DNA of 64,000 nucleotides, from assembly GCA_045640985.1 (NCBI GenBank), contig JAZUFZ010000017.1:1-64000 (forward strand), in the 5' to 3' direction. The DNA comes from Colimorpha sp045640985. GTDB lineage: Bacteria > Bacteroidota > Bacteroidia > Bacteroidales > P3. Position numbers and translations under genes: made by a program. Every line of letters begins with the position of its first letter. Position 1 is the first letter of the stretch. The notes beneath the pieces were generated by a model. The model did no database searches and had not been told where the DNA came from. It saw nothing but the letters and a program-made list of their open reading frames with translations. Below are positions 35,549 to 44,763 of the stretch, in pieces.

Positions 35549-36418
35549 TCAACATACTAATTTTGTTACTGCAAGAAGTACCACATAACCAGCGTTGAGA
35601 AGCCCGTAGTGGAACAGAACCTTGTTATATTGGCTGCCCTGAGCGTTCAGGTATTCTGAATATACGCCGAAGTGCAATGCCATGAATATCACGAATCCGA
35701 AACGGAAGTCTGGCGAAATCCTGAAAAAGGTACAAGCGGCAAAGACCACAGATGCCACCAACAGGGCACCCACCCCTCCTCGGGTCGCTTTCATACCAAA
35801 CCGCACGGGGAACGTCTTTTTCCCAGCCGTACGGTCGTCTTCTATATCTCTTGTATTGTTGGTTGCCAGTACACACACGGCTATACACCCGCACACGCAC
35901 CCAGCCGCCACGGAAGTCCAATCCCAATTGCCTGTCTGCAGGAGAGCCGTCCCGGCCGCAGCCAGCGGGCCGTAATAGAGAAAGCAGATAATGTCGGCCA
36001 TACCCGTATATGAAAGCGAATGCCTTGTAGCAGTATAGAGCCAGGCAAAAATCAAGGCGGTAACACCTATCAGGAGGATAGGCCATCCTCCCTTCAGTAT
36101 AAGCACAGCCCCAAGTATCACGCATAGGCCCGCTGCTATATAACAGGCCCGTTTCATCTGCCCCTCACTCACCAGACCTTCAGCCAAGGCTCGCTGGGGC
36201 CCCACGCGGCCTGCCTTGTCGGATCCGCGTTTATAGTCATAGAAGTCGTTCACCAGATTGGCCAATATCTGCAGGGACAAGGCGCAAAGCAAAGTACATA
36301 CCGCCGTGCCCGGACGACTTACAATCTCAATGGCCAGCAGCCCAGCCAGCACTGGGCAGGCCGAGGCAAAAAGGGTCTTGGGTCTGCAGATCTTGAACCA
36401 GAGTTTCAACTTGCTCAT
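35549..36418 (-). CDS. menA: 1,4-dihydroxy-2-naphthoate prenyltransferase
   Basis: A 289-residue membrane protein of the UbiA family with about eight helices. The first aspartate motif is NDFYDYKRGSD near residue 57 and the second is NNTRDIEDDRTAGK near residue 186, which together bind the prenyl diphosphate through magnesium. It makes demethylmenaquinone for anaerobic respiration (fumarate reductase is the usual acceptor route in this group). Its start overlaps the pgm stop by 4 bp, and the peptidase gene follows at once. Confidence 0.93.
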   Translation of the reverse strand: MSKLKLWFKICRPKTLFASACPVLAGLLAIEIVSRPGTAVCTLLCALSLQILANLVNDFYDYKRGSDKAGRVGPQRALAEGLVSEGQMKRACYIAAGLCVILGAVLILKGGWPILLIGVTALIFAWLYTATRHSLSYTGMADIICFLYYGPLAAAGTALLQTGNWDWTSVAAGCVCGCIAVCVLATNNTRDIEDDRTAGKKTFPVRFGMKATRGGVGALLVASVVFAACTFFRISPDFRFGFVIFMALHFGVYSEYLNAQGSQYNKVLFHYGLLNAGYVVLLAVTKLVC

Positions 36419-38166
36419 ATCAGATTCATATCTTTCTTGATGGACTCAATCTTCGCATCCAAACAATTGCAGACCATCTCGAAATCCTCCTTCTTGAGCA
36501 GTTCGCCCTTCACCCCGAAATAGAACTTAATCTTAGGTTCCGTACCGCTGGGACGTACCGTAACTTTACAGCCCTCTTCGGTGAAGAACTGCAGCACGTT
36601 ACTCTTCGGAAGGTCAATCTTCTCCACCTTGCCCGTCAGCAGGTCCGTAGTGGTACCTGATTCTATATCGTTGATTCTCACCACACGGCTGCCGTCAATA
36701 GTCTTCGGCGGATTCTCCCGGTACTGACGCATCATCTCCTGGATTTCGGCTGCTCCGCTCTTGCCCTTGCGCACCACGCTCAGCAGTCCTTCCTTATAGA
36801 ATCCATATTCCTTATAAAGATCCACCAGAACGTCGAAGAAGGTCTTGCCCTGCTCGGCTGCCCAGGCGGTAATCTCGGCTATCATACAGCAGGCGCTCAC
36901 CGCATCCTTGTCTCTCACGAAATCGCCCACCATATAGCCGTAGCTCTCCTCTCCTCCCGCGATAAACTGCTCCTTGCCTTCCATCTCGCGGATCTTGGCT
37001 CCGATCCACTTGAAGCCCGTCAGCACGTCATATACCTTTATGCCCAGCCGCTTGGCTATATCAGCCGGAAGTTCGCTGGTTACGATGGTTTTGATGATAT
37101 ATTCCTTACCCGTAAGGAGTCCCTTCTCCTTCCATTGCTTGGTTACATAATAGATAATCATCGAAAGGGTCTGGTTTCCGTTGAGGAGCATCCATTCTCC
37201 GTCGGGACGTTTTACTGCTACGCCCACCCGGTCGGCATCCGGATCGCTTGCAAACACAATATCTGCATCAATCTTCTTACCCAGATTTACAGCCATTTCC
37301 ATGGCGGCATGTTCCTCAGGGTTAGGGCTCGGCGTGGTCGGAAAGTTGCCGTCCGGAGTGGCCTGTTCTTCCACCACGTTCACGTTCTCAAATCCGAGCC
37401 GTTTCAGCATCTTCGGTATCAGCACTATGCCCGTGCCATGCAACGGCGTATAGACAATCTTCAGATCCTTGTGTTTCTTTATCAGTTCCGGATGAAGCGC
37501 ATTCTTCTCCACACGGCTGAGATAAATCTCATCCAGTCCTTCACCGATGATTTCGATACCCTCCATGGAATCCAGAATCTTCACATCGCCCACACTCTTG
37601 ATTTTCATCACCTCGTCAATTACCCTCGTATCATGAGGTTCGGTCAGCTGACAGCCGTCGTTCCAGTAAGCCTTGTATCCGTTATATTCCTTAGGGTTGT
37701 GGCTGGCGGTCACCATCACACCCGTCTGGCAGCCCAGAGCCCTGATTGCGAACGAAAGTTCAGGAGTCGGACGCAGCGCCTCAAACAGGAACACCTTGAA
37801 ACCGTTTCCTGCCAGCACACGGGCAGTTATCTCTGCAAACTCACGGCTATGGTTCCTTGAGTCATGCGAAACCACCGCTTTCAGTTCCTCTCCCTGGAAA
37901 CAGGACTTCACATAATTCGCCAGACCCTGGGTAGCCATACCCACCGTATATTTGTTCATCCGGTTGGTTCCCACTCCCATGATGCCGCGGAGTCCGCCGG
38001 TACCAAATTCCAGACTACGGTAGAAAGCCTCATTCAGTTCCCCCTGATCCCCTTTCAGCATCTCGCGGATAGCAGCCTTGGCAGCCTCATCATAATCCCC
38101 CTCTAACCAGGTACGGATATTTTCTTTTGCAGATTCGTCGATATTAAGATTGTTCAAGTTTTCCAT
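36415..38166 (-). CDS. pgm: Phosphoglucomutase/phosphomannomutase
   Basis: A 583-residue alpha-D-phosphohexomutase. The four landmark motifs are present in order: catalytic serine in TASHNPKEYNGYK, metal loop DPDADRVG, sugar loop GGEESYGY and phosphate loop RPSGTEPKIKFYF. It links glucose-6-phosphate with glucose-1-phosphate (or mannose phosphates) for cell-surface sugar synthesis and glycogen. Its own promoter lies just upstream. The symbol is by family; pgcA-type specificity is possible. Confidence 0.92.
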   Translation of the reverse strand: MENLNNLNIDESAKENIRTWLEGDYDEAAKAAIREMLKGDQGELNEAFYRSLEFGTGGLRGIMGVGTNRMNKYTVGMATQGLANYVKSCFQGEELKAVVSHDSRNHSREFAEITARVLAGNGFKVFLFEALRPTPELSFAIRALGCQTGVMVTASHNPKEYNGYKAYWNDGCQLTEPHDTRVIDEVMKIKSVGDVKILDSMEGIEIIGEGLDEIYLSRVEKNALHPELIKKHKDLKIVYTPLHGTGIVLIPKMLKRLGFENVNVVEEQATPDGNFPTTPSPNPEEHAAMEMAVNLGKKIDADIVFASDPDADRVGVAVKRPDGEWMLLNGNQTLSMIIYYVTKQWKEKGLLTGKEYIIKTIVTSELPADIAKRLGIKVYDVLTGFKWIGAKIREMEGKEQFIAGGEESYGYMVGDFVRDKDAVSACCMIAEITAWAAEQGKTFFDVLVDLYKEYGFYKEGLLSVVRKGKSGAAEIQEMMRQYRENPPKTIDGSRVVRINDIESGTTTDLLTGKVEKIDLPKSNVLQFFTEEGCKVTVRPSGTEPKIKFYFGVKGELLKKEDFEMVCNCLDAKIESIKKDMNLI

Positions 38167-38192
38167 AATATGATATATTTAATTTCAAAGTG

Positions 38193-38224
38193 CAAAATTA
38201 CAAAATAATTTCCACACCACCAAA
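38193..38224 (-). promoter_or_regulatory. Promoter of pgm-menA-dpp11
   Basis: TTTG (38221-38224), a 20-bp spacer and TAATTTTG (38193-38200) on the minus strand, 27 bp before the pgm start. The -33 box overlaps the region just past the small yqaE-like gene. Confidence 0.75.
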
Positions 38225-38255
38225 TTTATTTTCCCCGCGTTTCACGGAAGCGGAT

Positions 38256-38405
38256 TTATTTCTTGAGAATCACCAACGCTCCTATCACCCCCGGAACCCA
38301 TCCGCACAACGTCAGTAGAAGTACTATCAGAAACGACCCGCATCCTTTATCCGCTACAGCAAACGGCGGGAACAATATTGCCAGCAGAACTCTCCAAAAA
38401 GACAT
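38256..38405 (-). CDS. yqaE: YqaE/Pmp3 family small membrane protein
   Basis: A 49-residue protein (MSFWRVLLAILFPPFAVADK, then two hydrophobic helices with GCGSFLIVLLL and LCGWVPGVIGALVIL). The FPP..V at the first helix and CGWVPG.IGA at the second are the marks of the YqaE/Pmp3 (UPF0057) family, small inner-membrane proteins linked to salt and membrane stress. It is shorter than 60 codons and easily missed by gene finders. It has its own -7 box (38454-38461) and lies 31 bp before the pgm promoter. Confidence 0.88.
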   Translation of the reverse strand: MSFWRVLLAILFPPFAVADKGCGSFLIVLLLTLCGWVPGVIGALVILKK

Positions 38406-38453
38406 ATCAAAATGGTGTTGTTAAATAGTCGATGTTACTTCCTTAATGAAATG

Positions 38454-38485
38454 CAAAGGTACGAAGATTTTTTGATATGGGGAAA
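38454..38485 (-). promoter_or_regulatory. Probable promoter of yqaE
   Basis: TACCTTTG (38454-38461) on the minus strand fits the -7 box; the -33 position has TTTC (38482-38485) after a 20-bp spacer, one base off consensus. Confidence 0.5.
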
Positions 38486-38533
38486 TTTTTTCCTGTTTGA
38501 CAAAATAACAGAGATGTCGGGAGTGGTTTCCCT

Positions 38534-38832
38534 CCCGGGACGGGTGGTCCACGGGGACGCTGGGAAGGGAAAATCCGGGGGCGGATTTCCTCCTGCTCAA
38601 GGTCGGGGTAAAAAGGGGTTTTCTGCGCCTTTTCTCCGCTCTTTCTCCGCTCTTTCTCCGCTTTTTCTCCGCTTTTAGAGCGTAGAAAAGGCGCAGATAT
38701 CCCGGAGAAAATACGGCAGAAACCCAGCGTTACCAGAGAGACATAAGGGAGATATGTCGGGCCAAGCCGGGCATCGGACATCCGCTTTTCTTTCGCCTGA
38801 GCCTTCCTCTGGATGAAAAAATGGGAAAAAAT
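38534..38832. other. GC-rich non-coding stretch with inverted and tandem repeats
   Basis: Between the divergent yqaE and sbcD promoters lies a GC-rich stretch with no convincing gene. It holds a perfect 13-bp inverted repeat, CTGCGCCTTTTCT (38623-38635) and AGAAAAGGCGCAG (38684-38696). Four tandem 11-bp units (TTTCTCCGCTY plus one base, 38631-38674) start within its left arm and fill its loop. A second small hairpin lies near 38569-38591. No function is known to me. Confidence 0.6.
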
Positions 38833-38863
38833 TTTGCAAATTGAAGATTATTTTGTAATTTTG
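38833..38863 (+). promoter_or_regulatory. Promoter of sbcDC
   Basis: TTTG (38833-38836), a 19-bp spacer and TAATTTTG (38856-38863), 56 bp before the sbcD start. Confidence 0.75.
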
Positions 38864-38919
38864 CATAATCTTTATCGTTATAATATGACGAAACAAAGTC
38901 TTTACAAAAAGAACAGTAT

Positions 38920-40179
38920 ATGAAAATCATCGCTACTTCCGACTGGCATCTGGGCAATATCTTCCACGGGAACGACCGTCTGCCTGAACATATTCATTTC
39001 CTCGACTGGCTCAATACTCAAATCAGGGAGCATCAGCCGGATGCACTTTTGGTGGCTGGAGATGTGTTTGATAACGGCAATCCTTCTGCTGCCGCCCAAT
39101 CGGCCTATTACGCCTTTCTGGCTGAGGCTACTGCCCGCTGCCCTCATATAAGAATCGTCATCACGGCAGGAAATCACGATTCCGCCTCCCGGCTGGAGGC
39201 CCCGAGGGAACTGCTTTCCCGCCACAACGTGGAAATCAGAGGCAGTATCCACCGCGAATGGGTGTCGGACGAGACGGACGGCCATTGGGAAATCGACTAC
39301 GACGACCTGATGATTCCCGTGAAGGACCAGGAGGGAAATGAGATCGTGGTGCTTGCCGTGCCGTTTCTCCGGAGCGACATCGTGAGGGACGCGAACTACT
39401 CGCAAGGGGTGAACCGTATTCTGAAAGAGCTTACGGAAAGGGCTCGGGGAAAATTTCCAGGACTTCCGCTCGTGATGATGGCACATATATACGCCAAAGG
39501 AGCAGAAATAGCCCATCAGGAGGCGAGCGAGAAAATCGCCATAGGAGGACAGGAAGAGGTTAATATGGAGGGATGGGCGGACCATCCGGAATACCTCACC
39601 TGCGGACATATACATAAACGCCAGCATGTGTGGAACACCGACTGGGCCCGCTATACGGGGAGTGTCCTCCCGATGTCGTTTGCGGAAAAGGACTATCGTC
39701 ATGGGGTAGATCTTATCACCTTTGAAGGGAACCGTCCGAGGGTGGAACTTCTGGAATACCAGCCTCAGCACCGGCTGCGTGTCTTCCCCGAAAACGATGA
39801 GGACTATACCATCAACAAACTGAAGAAACTCCTTGACGGGGAACTTGCCGACCGGGTGGAAGGCAGACTGTCCGGGAATTTTGAATATCTGGTACTCCGG
39901 GTACAGCAGGACCGTATAAACAACGACGCGGTGAAAGACCTTGAGAGTTTTATAGAGACAAAAGATGCGGTGCTATGCAAGATGCAGAAGATCAGTACTC
40001 AGATTGACATACACACGCTCACGGACCACCAGCAGCTGAGAAGTGTTGACGATATTCTCAACCGGGACCCGATGGAGGCGCTGAAAGAATGTTTCCTTAT
40101 AAGGCAACAGAAGGAACTCAACCCTAACCAGCTCCAGATTCTGGAAGAAATAATAAATAACGTGAAGGTAAACTCTTGA
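38920..40179 (+). CDS. sbcD: Exonuclease SbcCD subunit D
   Basis: A 419-residue metallophosphoesterase, the nuclease half of SbcCD (bacterial Mre11). Motifs are DWHLG (residues 8-12), GDVFDNG, GNHDS and GHIHKRQ, which bind the two metal ions. The complex cuts hairpins and blocked DNA ends, so it also limits the survival of long palindromes. sbcC follows 13 bp later. Confidence 0.96.
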   Translation: MKIIATSDWHLGNIFHGNDRLPEHIHFLDWLNTQIREHQPDALLVAGDVFDNGNPSAAAQSAYYAFLAEATARCPHIRIVITAGNHDSASRLEAPRELLSRHNVEIRGSIHREWVSDETDGHWEIDYDDLMIPVKDQEGNEIVVLAVPFLRSDIVRDANYSQGVNRILKELTERARGKFPGLPLVMMAHIYAKGAEIAHQEASEKIAIGGQEEVNMEGWADHPEYLTCGHIHKRQHVWNTDWARYTGSVLPMSFAEKDYRHGVDLITFEGNRPRVELLEYQPQHRLRVFPENDEDYTINKLKKLLDGELADRVEGRLSGNFEYLVLRVQQDRINNDAVKDLESFIETKDAVLCKMQKISTQIDIHTLTDHQQLRSVDDILNRDPMEALKECFLIRQQKELNPNQLQILEEIINNVKVNS

Positions 40180-40192
40180 AAAAAACGCAATC

Positions 40193-43100
40193 ATGAAACT
40201 TCTCAAACTCGAAATACAGAACTTGGCTTCACTTGACCGTCCTGACGGCGAAGTGATAGATTTTGAATCAGGCGCCTTAGGTGAGAGCACCATCTTCAGC
40301 ATTGTGGGACCCACGGGAAGCGGAAAATCCACTATCCTTGACGCTATCTGTCTGGCGTTATACAACCGTGCCCCACGCTATCCGAAAGAGAAAGGCGAGC
40401 GAAACCAGAAGATAGAGATCTACGGCGACATGGAAGAAACGGAGAAAAACCGACTTGCCCCTACCGACGGACGCAATATCCTGACCAAAGGCAAGAAGGA
40501 AGGCTATTCAAAAGTTACCTTCCTGGCCAACAACGGGGATATATACCGAGCAGAGTGGTATGTAAAATTCATGAGAACCAATTATCAGAATGCTATCACC
40601 TCTCTCTATAAACTGACCCCGGACGGAGACCGCTGTATAGAATCCGAGGAAGACTGGAACCAGCTTCAGCAGATTATCGGACTGGATTATGATCAGTTTC
40701 TGCGGACCGTACTGATAGCCCAGGGCGCTTTTGCGGACTTTCTCAATGCCAGCGTGGAAGACCGATACGAACTGCTTGAAAAACTGGTGGGATGCAAAGA
40801 AACCTATACTGCAATTGCAAAGGAAATCAATGCCCGGAAAGAGAAAGCCCAGCAGGCATATAACGAACTGGCCGCCACTACAAAAGCATATAAGGAAAAA
40901 ATGCTGGAAACGCAGGAGGCGGAAGCGCTCCTTCAGGAAATCCAGCAACTGCAAGCCTCTGAAAAGAAGTTTTCTGAAAACCTTGAACAAATCAGAAACA
41001 GCACAAAATGGTATCAGGATGAAGAACTGATGCTGAAAGATATTCAAGGGAAAGAAGCCGTGTATGACGCTGCAAAAAAGAACTTGACAAGCATTGAGGA
41101 TAAAGTCAGAAAGCTGGAACTCTACGATGCCATTCTGCCAGCCATAACGATACGACACGACTGGCTGCGTATGGAGGGGGAAAACACCCGAATCCAGAAC
41201 GCCATCACAGAGACCCGAAAAACTATGGACCTCCAGAATAAAGACTACATAACTAAAGGCGAGGAATTAAATATCCTTCAGAAACAGCTTTCCGAAATTC
41301 TTAACATGACGGCGGCTCTGACTCCCCATATCAGGAAAGCCCGGGAACTGAAAGGGCTCCTTGTCCCCGCCCGAGAAAAATTGAATGAAAAAACTATAGC
41401 CAAGGAAACCGCCTTCACAGCAAAGAACGTGGCAGAAAAAGCCGTGGAGGACAACGCGGTAAACATACAGAAAGCGGACGAAGAACAGAAATCGGCAACC
41501 CGGAAACTGACTGAATACACACAAAAAATAGCGGAGAAAAGAATCCTGCTGAACCAAACTGAAAAAAAAGCAGCGGAAGACCTCGCAAAAGAAAACCAGA
41601 AGGCAGAAGGGCTAAACTTTGAACTTCTACAGCAACAGAAAGAAACTGCCACCCGAAATCTCACGGACTTGAATACCGCTATGGAAACCGTCAGGAGCAG
41701 GGATGCCAAGCAAAAGGAACTATTGGAGAAGCAGCAAGAGGCAGCCGTGCTTAAAGAGCGAAACCATCAACTGCAGGAACTGATTTCAAAACTCACCATC
41801 AAGGACCTGAATACCGAGGTGGAAGAACTGAAAACCCTCTATACATTGACCTCCAGCGAACAATGGGGCCAACACCGGAACCTGCTGAAAGAGGGGGAAC
41901 CCTGTCCTTTGTGCGGAGGCGTACACCATCCATACTCAGATAACCCAGAACTTTTTAACAAAGTTTCCTCCGAACTGATGTCCCTTCTGCAGAAAAAGAA
42001 ATCCGAACTGGAAGCACAACGGAAACAAGAACAGACCCATACCGGAGAACTGCAGGAAAACCTTGGAAAAGCGGCCGGATTGGAACATTTAATCAGTAAT
42101 CTGAATGCCGATATCAAGAATTATAATGACATTATGGAGCGCATTCACGGAAAGCATCCGGAATGGCCTGAGGAATACACCCAGATAGAGGCTCTGAAAC
42201 CTTCCTGCGAAGATGCAGAAACTGCCGCCCGGAAAGCTTTGACGGACTATACCGCCTTGATGGAAAACATTAAAAAACTGACCGAAATCCGAAATACCGC
42301 AACCAAAGCATTAACAGAATTTGAAACCAATGCAAGCAAGGCTTTGGAACAAGCCCAGCAGGCGGTTGCTGCCACCAACGAAAAACTGACTCACTACAAA
42401 ACCCTGAGCAGTTCCTTCGCCCAACAGTTGCACGAGAAACAGTTGTACTATACCCAATCGGAACTTGAATATACGGCTGCTAAAGATGCAGTAGAAAACC
42501 TGAACAAACAATATCAGGAAGAACTGCAGGGAAAAGACCCAGACACGGAAGAATTTCGACTTACAGAAGAAAAGCAAAAAGTTGATACTGCCATAAGTAA
42601 ACAATCCGAAATTCTCGAAACACTCAGAAACGATCTGAGCAATCTGGCAGGTTTCCTTACAAGTCAGGAGAAGATACAACAGGATAACAATGCTGCTATC
42701 CAGGAGAAAAAACTACTGTTGGAAGGGTGGATTAAACAATATAATGAAAGTCATGACGGGACGAACATTTCGGCGGATACCGTAATAGAGCTGATGGAAT
42801 CAACAGAAGATTGGAATGCTATTCGTCAGCTGAGAGACGAGAGGTCCAGTTCGCTCACTTCGGCACTTACCCTTCTGAATGCCGCTAAAGAAACAGTCCA
42901 AACACATCAGCTTTCCAAGCCCGAGTTCTCCCGTGAGGAACTTCTGGTACAACAGAATCTGCTGCAGGAACAATTACAGCAAAATCACGATAGTCTCATC
43001 GTCAGAAACACAAGATACCAGAACCATTTAGAAGCCTCCAAGGTAATTGGTGAACAAGCCGAACAACTGGCTCAGGCAGAACAGGAAAACGATGACCTGT

Positions 43101-43597
43101 CGGCTATCACTACCGCAATAGGAAGCGATGGAAAGACCCTGAGAAAAATTGCCCAATGTTATACGCTGCAATTTCTTATTGAACATGCAAATGCAGAAAT
43201 CCGTAAGTTCAACAGCCGGTATGAACTGATGCCCGTAAAGAATTCTCTGGGCATCCGTGTGATTGACCATGACCGGGCTGACGATATCCGTGATACTACT
43301 TCCCTTTCAGGCGGAGAAACATTTATCGTGAGTCTCGGACTGGCTTTAGGACTTTCATCGCTCTCCTCCCGCAACATCTCTTTCGGAAATCTCTTTATTG
43401 ATGAGGGATTCGGTACACTAGACCCAGAGATGCTGGGTATCGTGATTGATGCGCTTGCAATGTTGCAGAGTTCTCAAAACAAAAAGGTGGGGGTAATTTC
43501 TCATACCGACATTATGAGTGAACGTATCACAACCCAAATCAGGATTATCAAAAACGGAAACTCGGGCAGCAGCCATATTGAGGTTTACCCTAGTTGA
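40193..43597 (+). CDS. sbcC: Exonuclease SbcCD subunit C
   Basis: The 1134-residue SMC-like ATPase partner of SbcD (bacterial Rad50). Walker A GPTGSGKST is at residues 40-48. Long coiled coils run from about 200 to 970 and are broken at the zinc hook CPLC (Cys571 and Cys574). The C-terminal part has the signature SLSGGETFIVSLGLALGL and Walker B LFIDEGFGTLD. Its stop overlaps the end of the convergent glycosyltransferase gene by 13 bp. The presence of SbcCD is of interest because the window carries several long palindromes. Confidence 0.96.
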   Translation: MKLLKLEIQNLASLDRPDGEVIDFESGALGESTIFSIVGPTGSGKSTILDAICLALYNRAPRYPKEKGERNQKIEIYGDMEETEKNRLAPTDGRNILTKGKKEGYSKVTFLANNGDIYRAEWYVKFMRTNYQNAITSLYKLTPDGDRCIESEEDWNQLQQIIGLDYDQFLRTVLIAQGAFADFLNASVEDRYELLEKLVGCKETYTAIAKEINARKEKAQQAYNELAATTKAYKEKMLETQEAEALLQEIQQLQASEKKFSENLEQIRNSTKWYQDEELMLKDIQGKEAVYDAAKKNLTSIEDKVRKLELYDAILPAITIRHDWLRMEGENTRIQNAITETRKTMDLQNKDYITKGEELNILQKQLSEILNMTAALTPHIRKARELKGLLVPAREKLNEKTIAKETAFTAKNVAEKAVEDNAVNIQKADEEQKSATRKLTEYTQKIAEKRILLNQTEKKAAEDLAKENQKAEGLNFELLQQQKETATRNLTDLNTAMETVRSRDAKQKELLEKQQEAAVLKERNHQLQELISKLTIKDLNTEVEELKTLYTLTSSEQWGQHRNLLKEGEPCPLCGGVHHPYSDNPELFNKVSSELMSLLQKKKSELEAQRKQEQTHTGELQENLGKAAGLEHLISNLNADIKNYNDIMERIHGKHPEWPEEYTQIEALKPSCEDAETAARKALTDYTALMENIKKLTEIRNTATKALTEFETNASKALEQAQQAVAATNEKLTHYKTLSSSFAQQLHEKQLYYTQSELEYTAAKDAVENLNKQYQEELQGKDPDTEEFRLTEEKQKVDTAISKQSEILETLRNDLSNLAGFLTSQEKIQQDNNAAIQEKKLLLEGWIKQYNESHDGTNISADTVIELMESTEDWNAIRQLRDERSSSLTSALTLLNAAKETVQTHQLSKPEFSREELLVQQNLLQEQLQQNHDSLIVRNTRYQNHLEASKVIGEQAEQLAQAEQENDDLSAITTAIGSDGKTLRKIAQCYTLQFLIEHANAEIRKFNSRYELMPVKNSLGIRVIDHDRADDIRDTTSLSGGETFIVSLGLALGLSSLSSRNISFGNLFIDEGFGTLDPEMLGIVIDALAMLQSSQNKKVGVISHTDIMSERITTQIRIIKNGNSGSSHIEVYPS

Positions 43598-44763
43598 CGG
43601 CGCAAGGCCTGATCAAGACGGAAAAGGGTATCTCTTACGGAGACGAGTTCTGGGAGCGGACTGGTGGCGAAATTAAGGTGTGACGGAACTGTCTTGCCCT
43701 GTTGCTGCAGAAACTTAAGCAAATTACAATCAGAAGTTGGAAACCCTTTCATAAACTGAAGTATTCTCAGTCCGTCAACCCGTTCATGGCAGGCATGGAT
43801 AAACTGTTCCTGATGCTTGAAATTACGACGCAAGGGGCCCCATATATCAGAGGTACGGAGCTGCTGCTGAAGAAACGGCGTCATAGGGGTAGGAATATCT
43901 TCCAGAAAGAGCTGCGGAAATTTCTGGATCGTTTCCTCCACCGCCTGAAAAGCCTCAGCAGGATAGAAAGGATATCGCTGCTGTTGCTGTGCTATAGTAG
44001 TGAGCACGGCAGGTCCTGTGCCGAAAGGAACCCGTGGGGAGGGTCTGCCTTGCGGAAACACCAGAGCTGGAGTAGAAAGAAGCAAGGAACCCGTTTTTGC
44101 GAATTTCTGCATCAGATAGAAATCTTCCCCAGCAGGCAATGGAGTAATTCCTCCTACACGGTTATACGACCATAGAGGAAATACCATAGCTGATCCAAGC
44201 GCCGAAAAGGCGTAAGGACTCCCAATAAGCAGCAGCGAAAGGAAATAATGACGCATATAGCACTCGTAGCGCAAGAGACTGCGGGCACAGGTTTCCTCAT
44301 CGGGAACGGGATGATAATAGGGTACAGCGAGGGCATGCGCCTCAGGATGGGCATTCATGGAATCCAGCACTTGTTGAAGATAGCAGGGGGCTATCAGCGT
44401 GTCGGCATCGAGGCTTACTACCAGTTCATCAAGAGTAGCGTGCGCCTGAATGGCTTTGAAAAGTGCTTGACGAGCATATCCTACCCCACTTTTGCGCAAA
44501 GGCCATCCTCGACCTTCTGAGCAATGGTCAAGAAGGATGATGTTTTCGCTGTAGGCGAGGAGACGGAGGGTATCCGCATTATGAATACAAACCTGAAGAT
44601 GGGCATCATTATCATCATGCCACCAATCGTCGGGTTGGTTTACACAGATATATACCGTAAAATTCCGAAAAGTCTGGGCTTCCAGTTGCCGCAGCAACCG
44701 AGGCAGAGCATCCGGTTCATCCATCACTGGTATGGCTACTGTGATATGAGTATAACGTGCTAT
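43585..44763 (-). CDS. Family 2 glycosyltransferase (start uncertain)
   Basis: A cytoplasmic or membrane-associated GT-A enzyme with the nucleotide-binding strand THITVAIPVMDEPDALPRLL, the DxD-type motif SLDADT near residue 115 and a later GEDFYL segment. Donor and acceptor are unknown. The open frame has no ATG, GTG or TTG that keeps the first beta strand: the first standard start is GTG at 44727, inside that strand. ATA at 44763, overlapping the stop of the upstream peptidase gene as ATAG, would restore it (392 residues); CTG at 44781 is another choice. Coordinates use ATA. It converges with sbcC. Confidence 0.8.
   Translation of the reverse strand: MARYTHITVAIPVMDEPDALPRLLRQLEAQTFRNFTVYICVNQPDDWWHDDNDAHLQVCIHNADTLRLLAYSENIILLDHCSEGRGWPLRKSGVGYARQALFKAIQAHATLDELVVSLDADTLIAPCYLQQVLDSMNAHPEAHALAVPYYHPVPDEETCARSLLRYECYMRHYFLSLLLIGSPYAFSALGSAMVFPLWSYNRVGGITPLPAGEDFYLMQKFAKTGSLLLSTPALVFPQGRPSPRVPFGTGPAVLTTIAQQQQRYPFYPAEAFQAVEETIQKFPQLFLEDIPTPMTPFLQQQLRTSDIWGPLRRNFKHQEQFIHACHERVDGLRILQFMKGFPTSDCNLLKFLQQQGKTVPSHLNFATSPLPELVSVRDTLFRLDQALRRQLG

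Noticed and set aside
38631..38674. The tandem units as a CRISPR array
   Set aside because: Units of 11 bp without spacers, and no cas genes.
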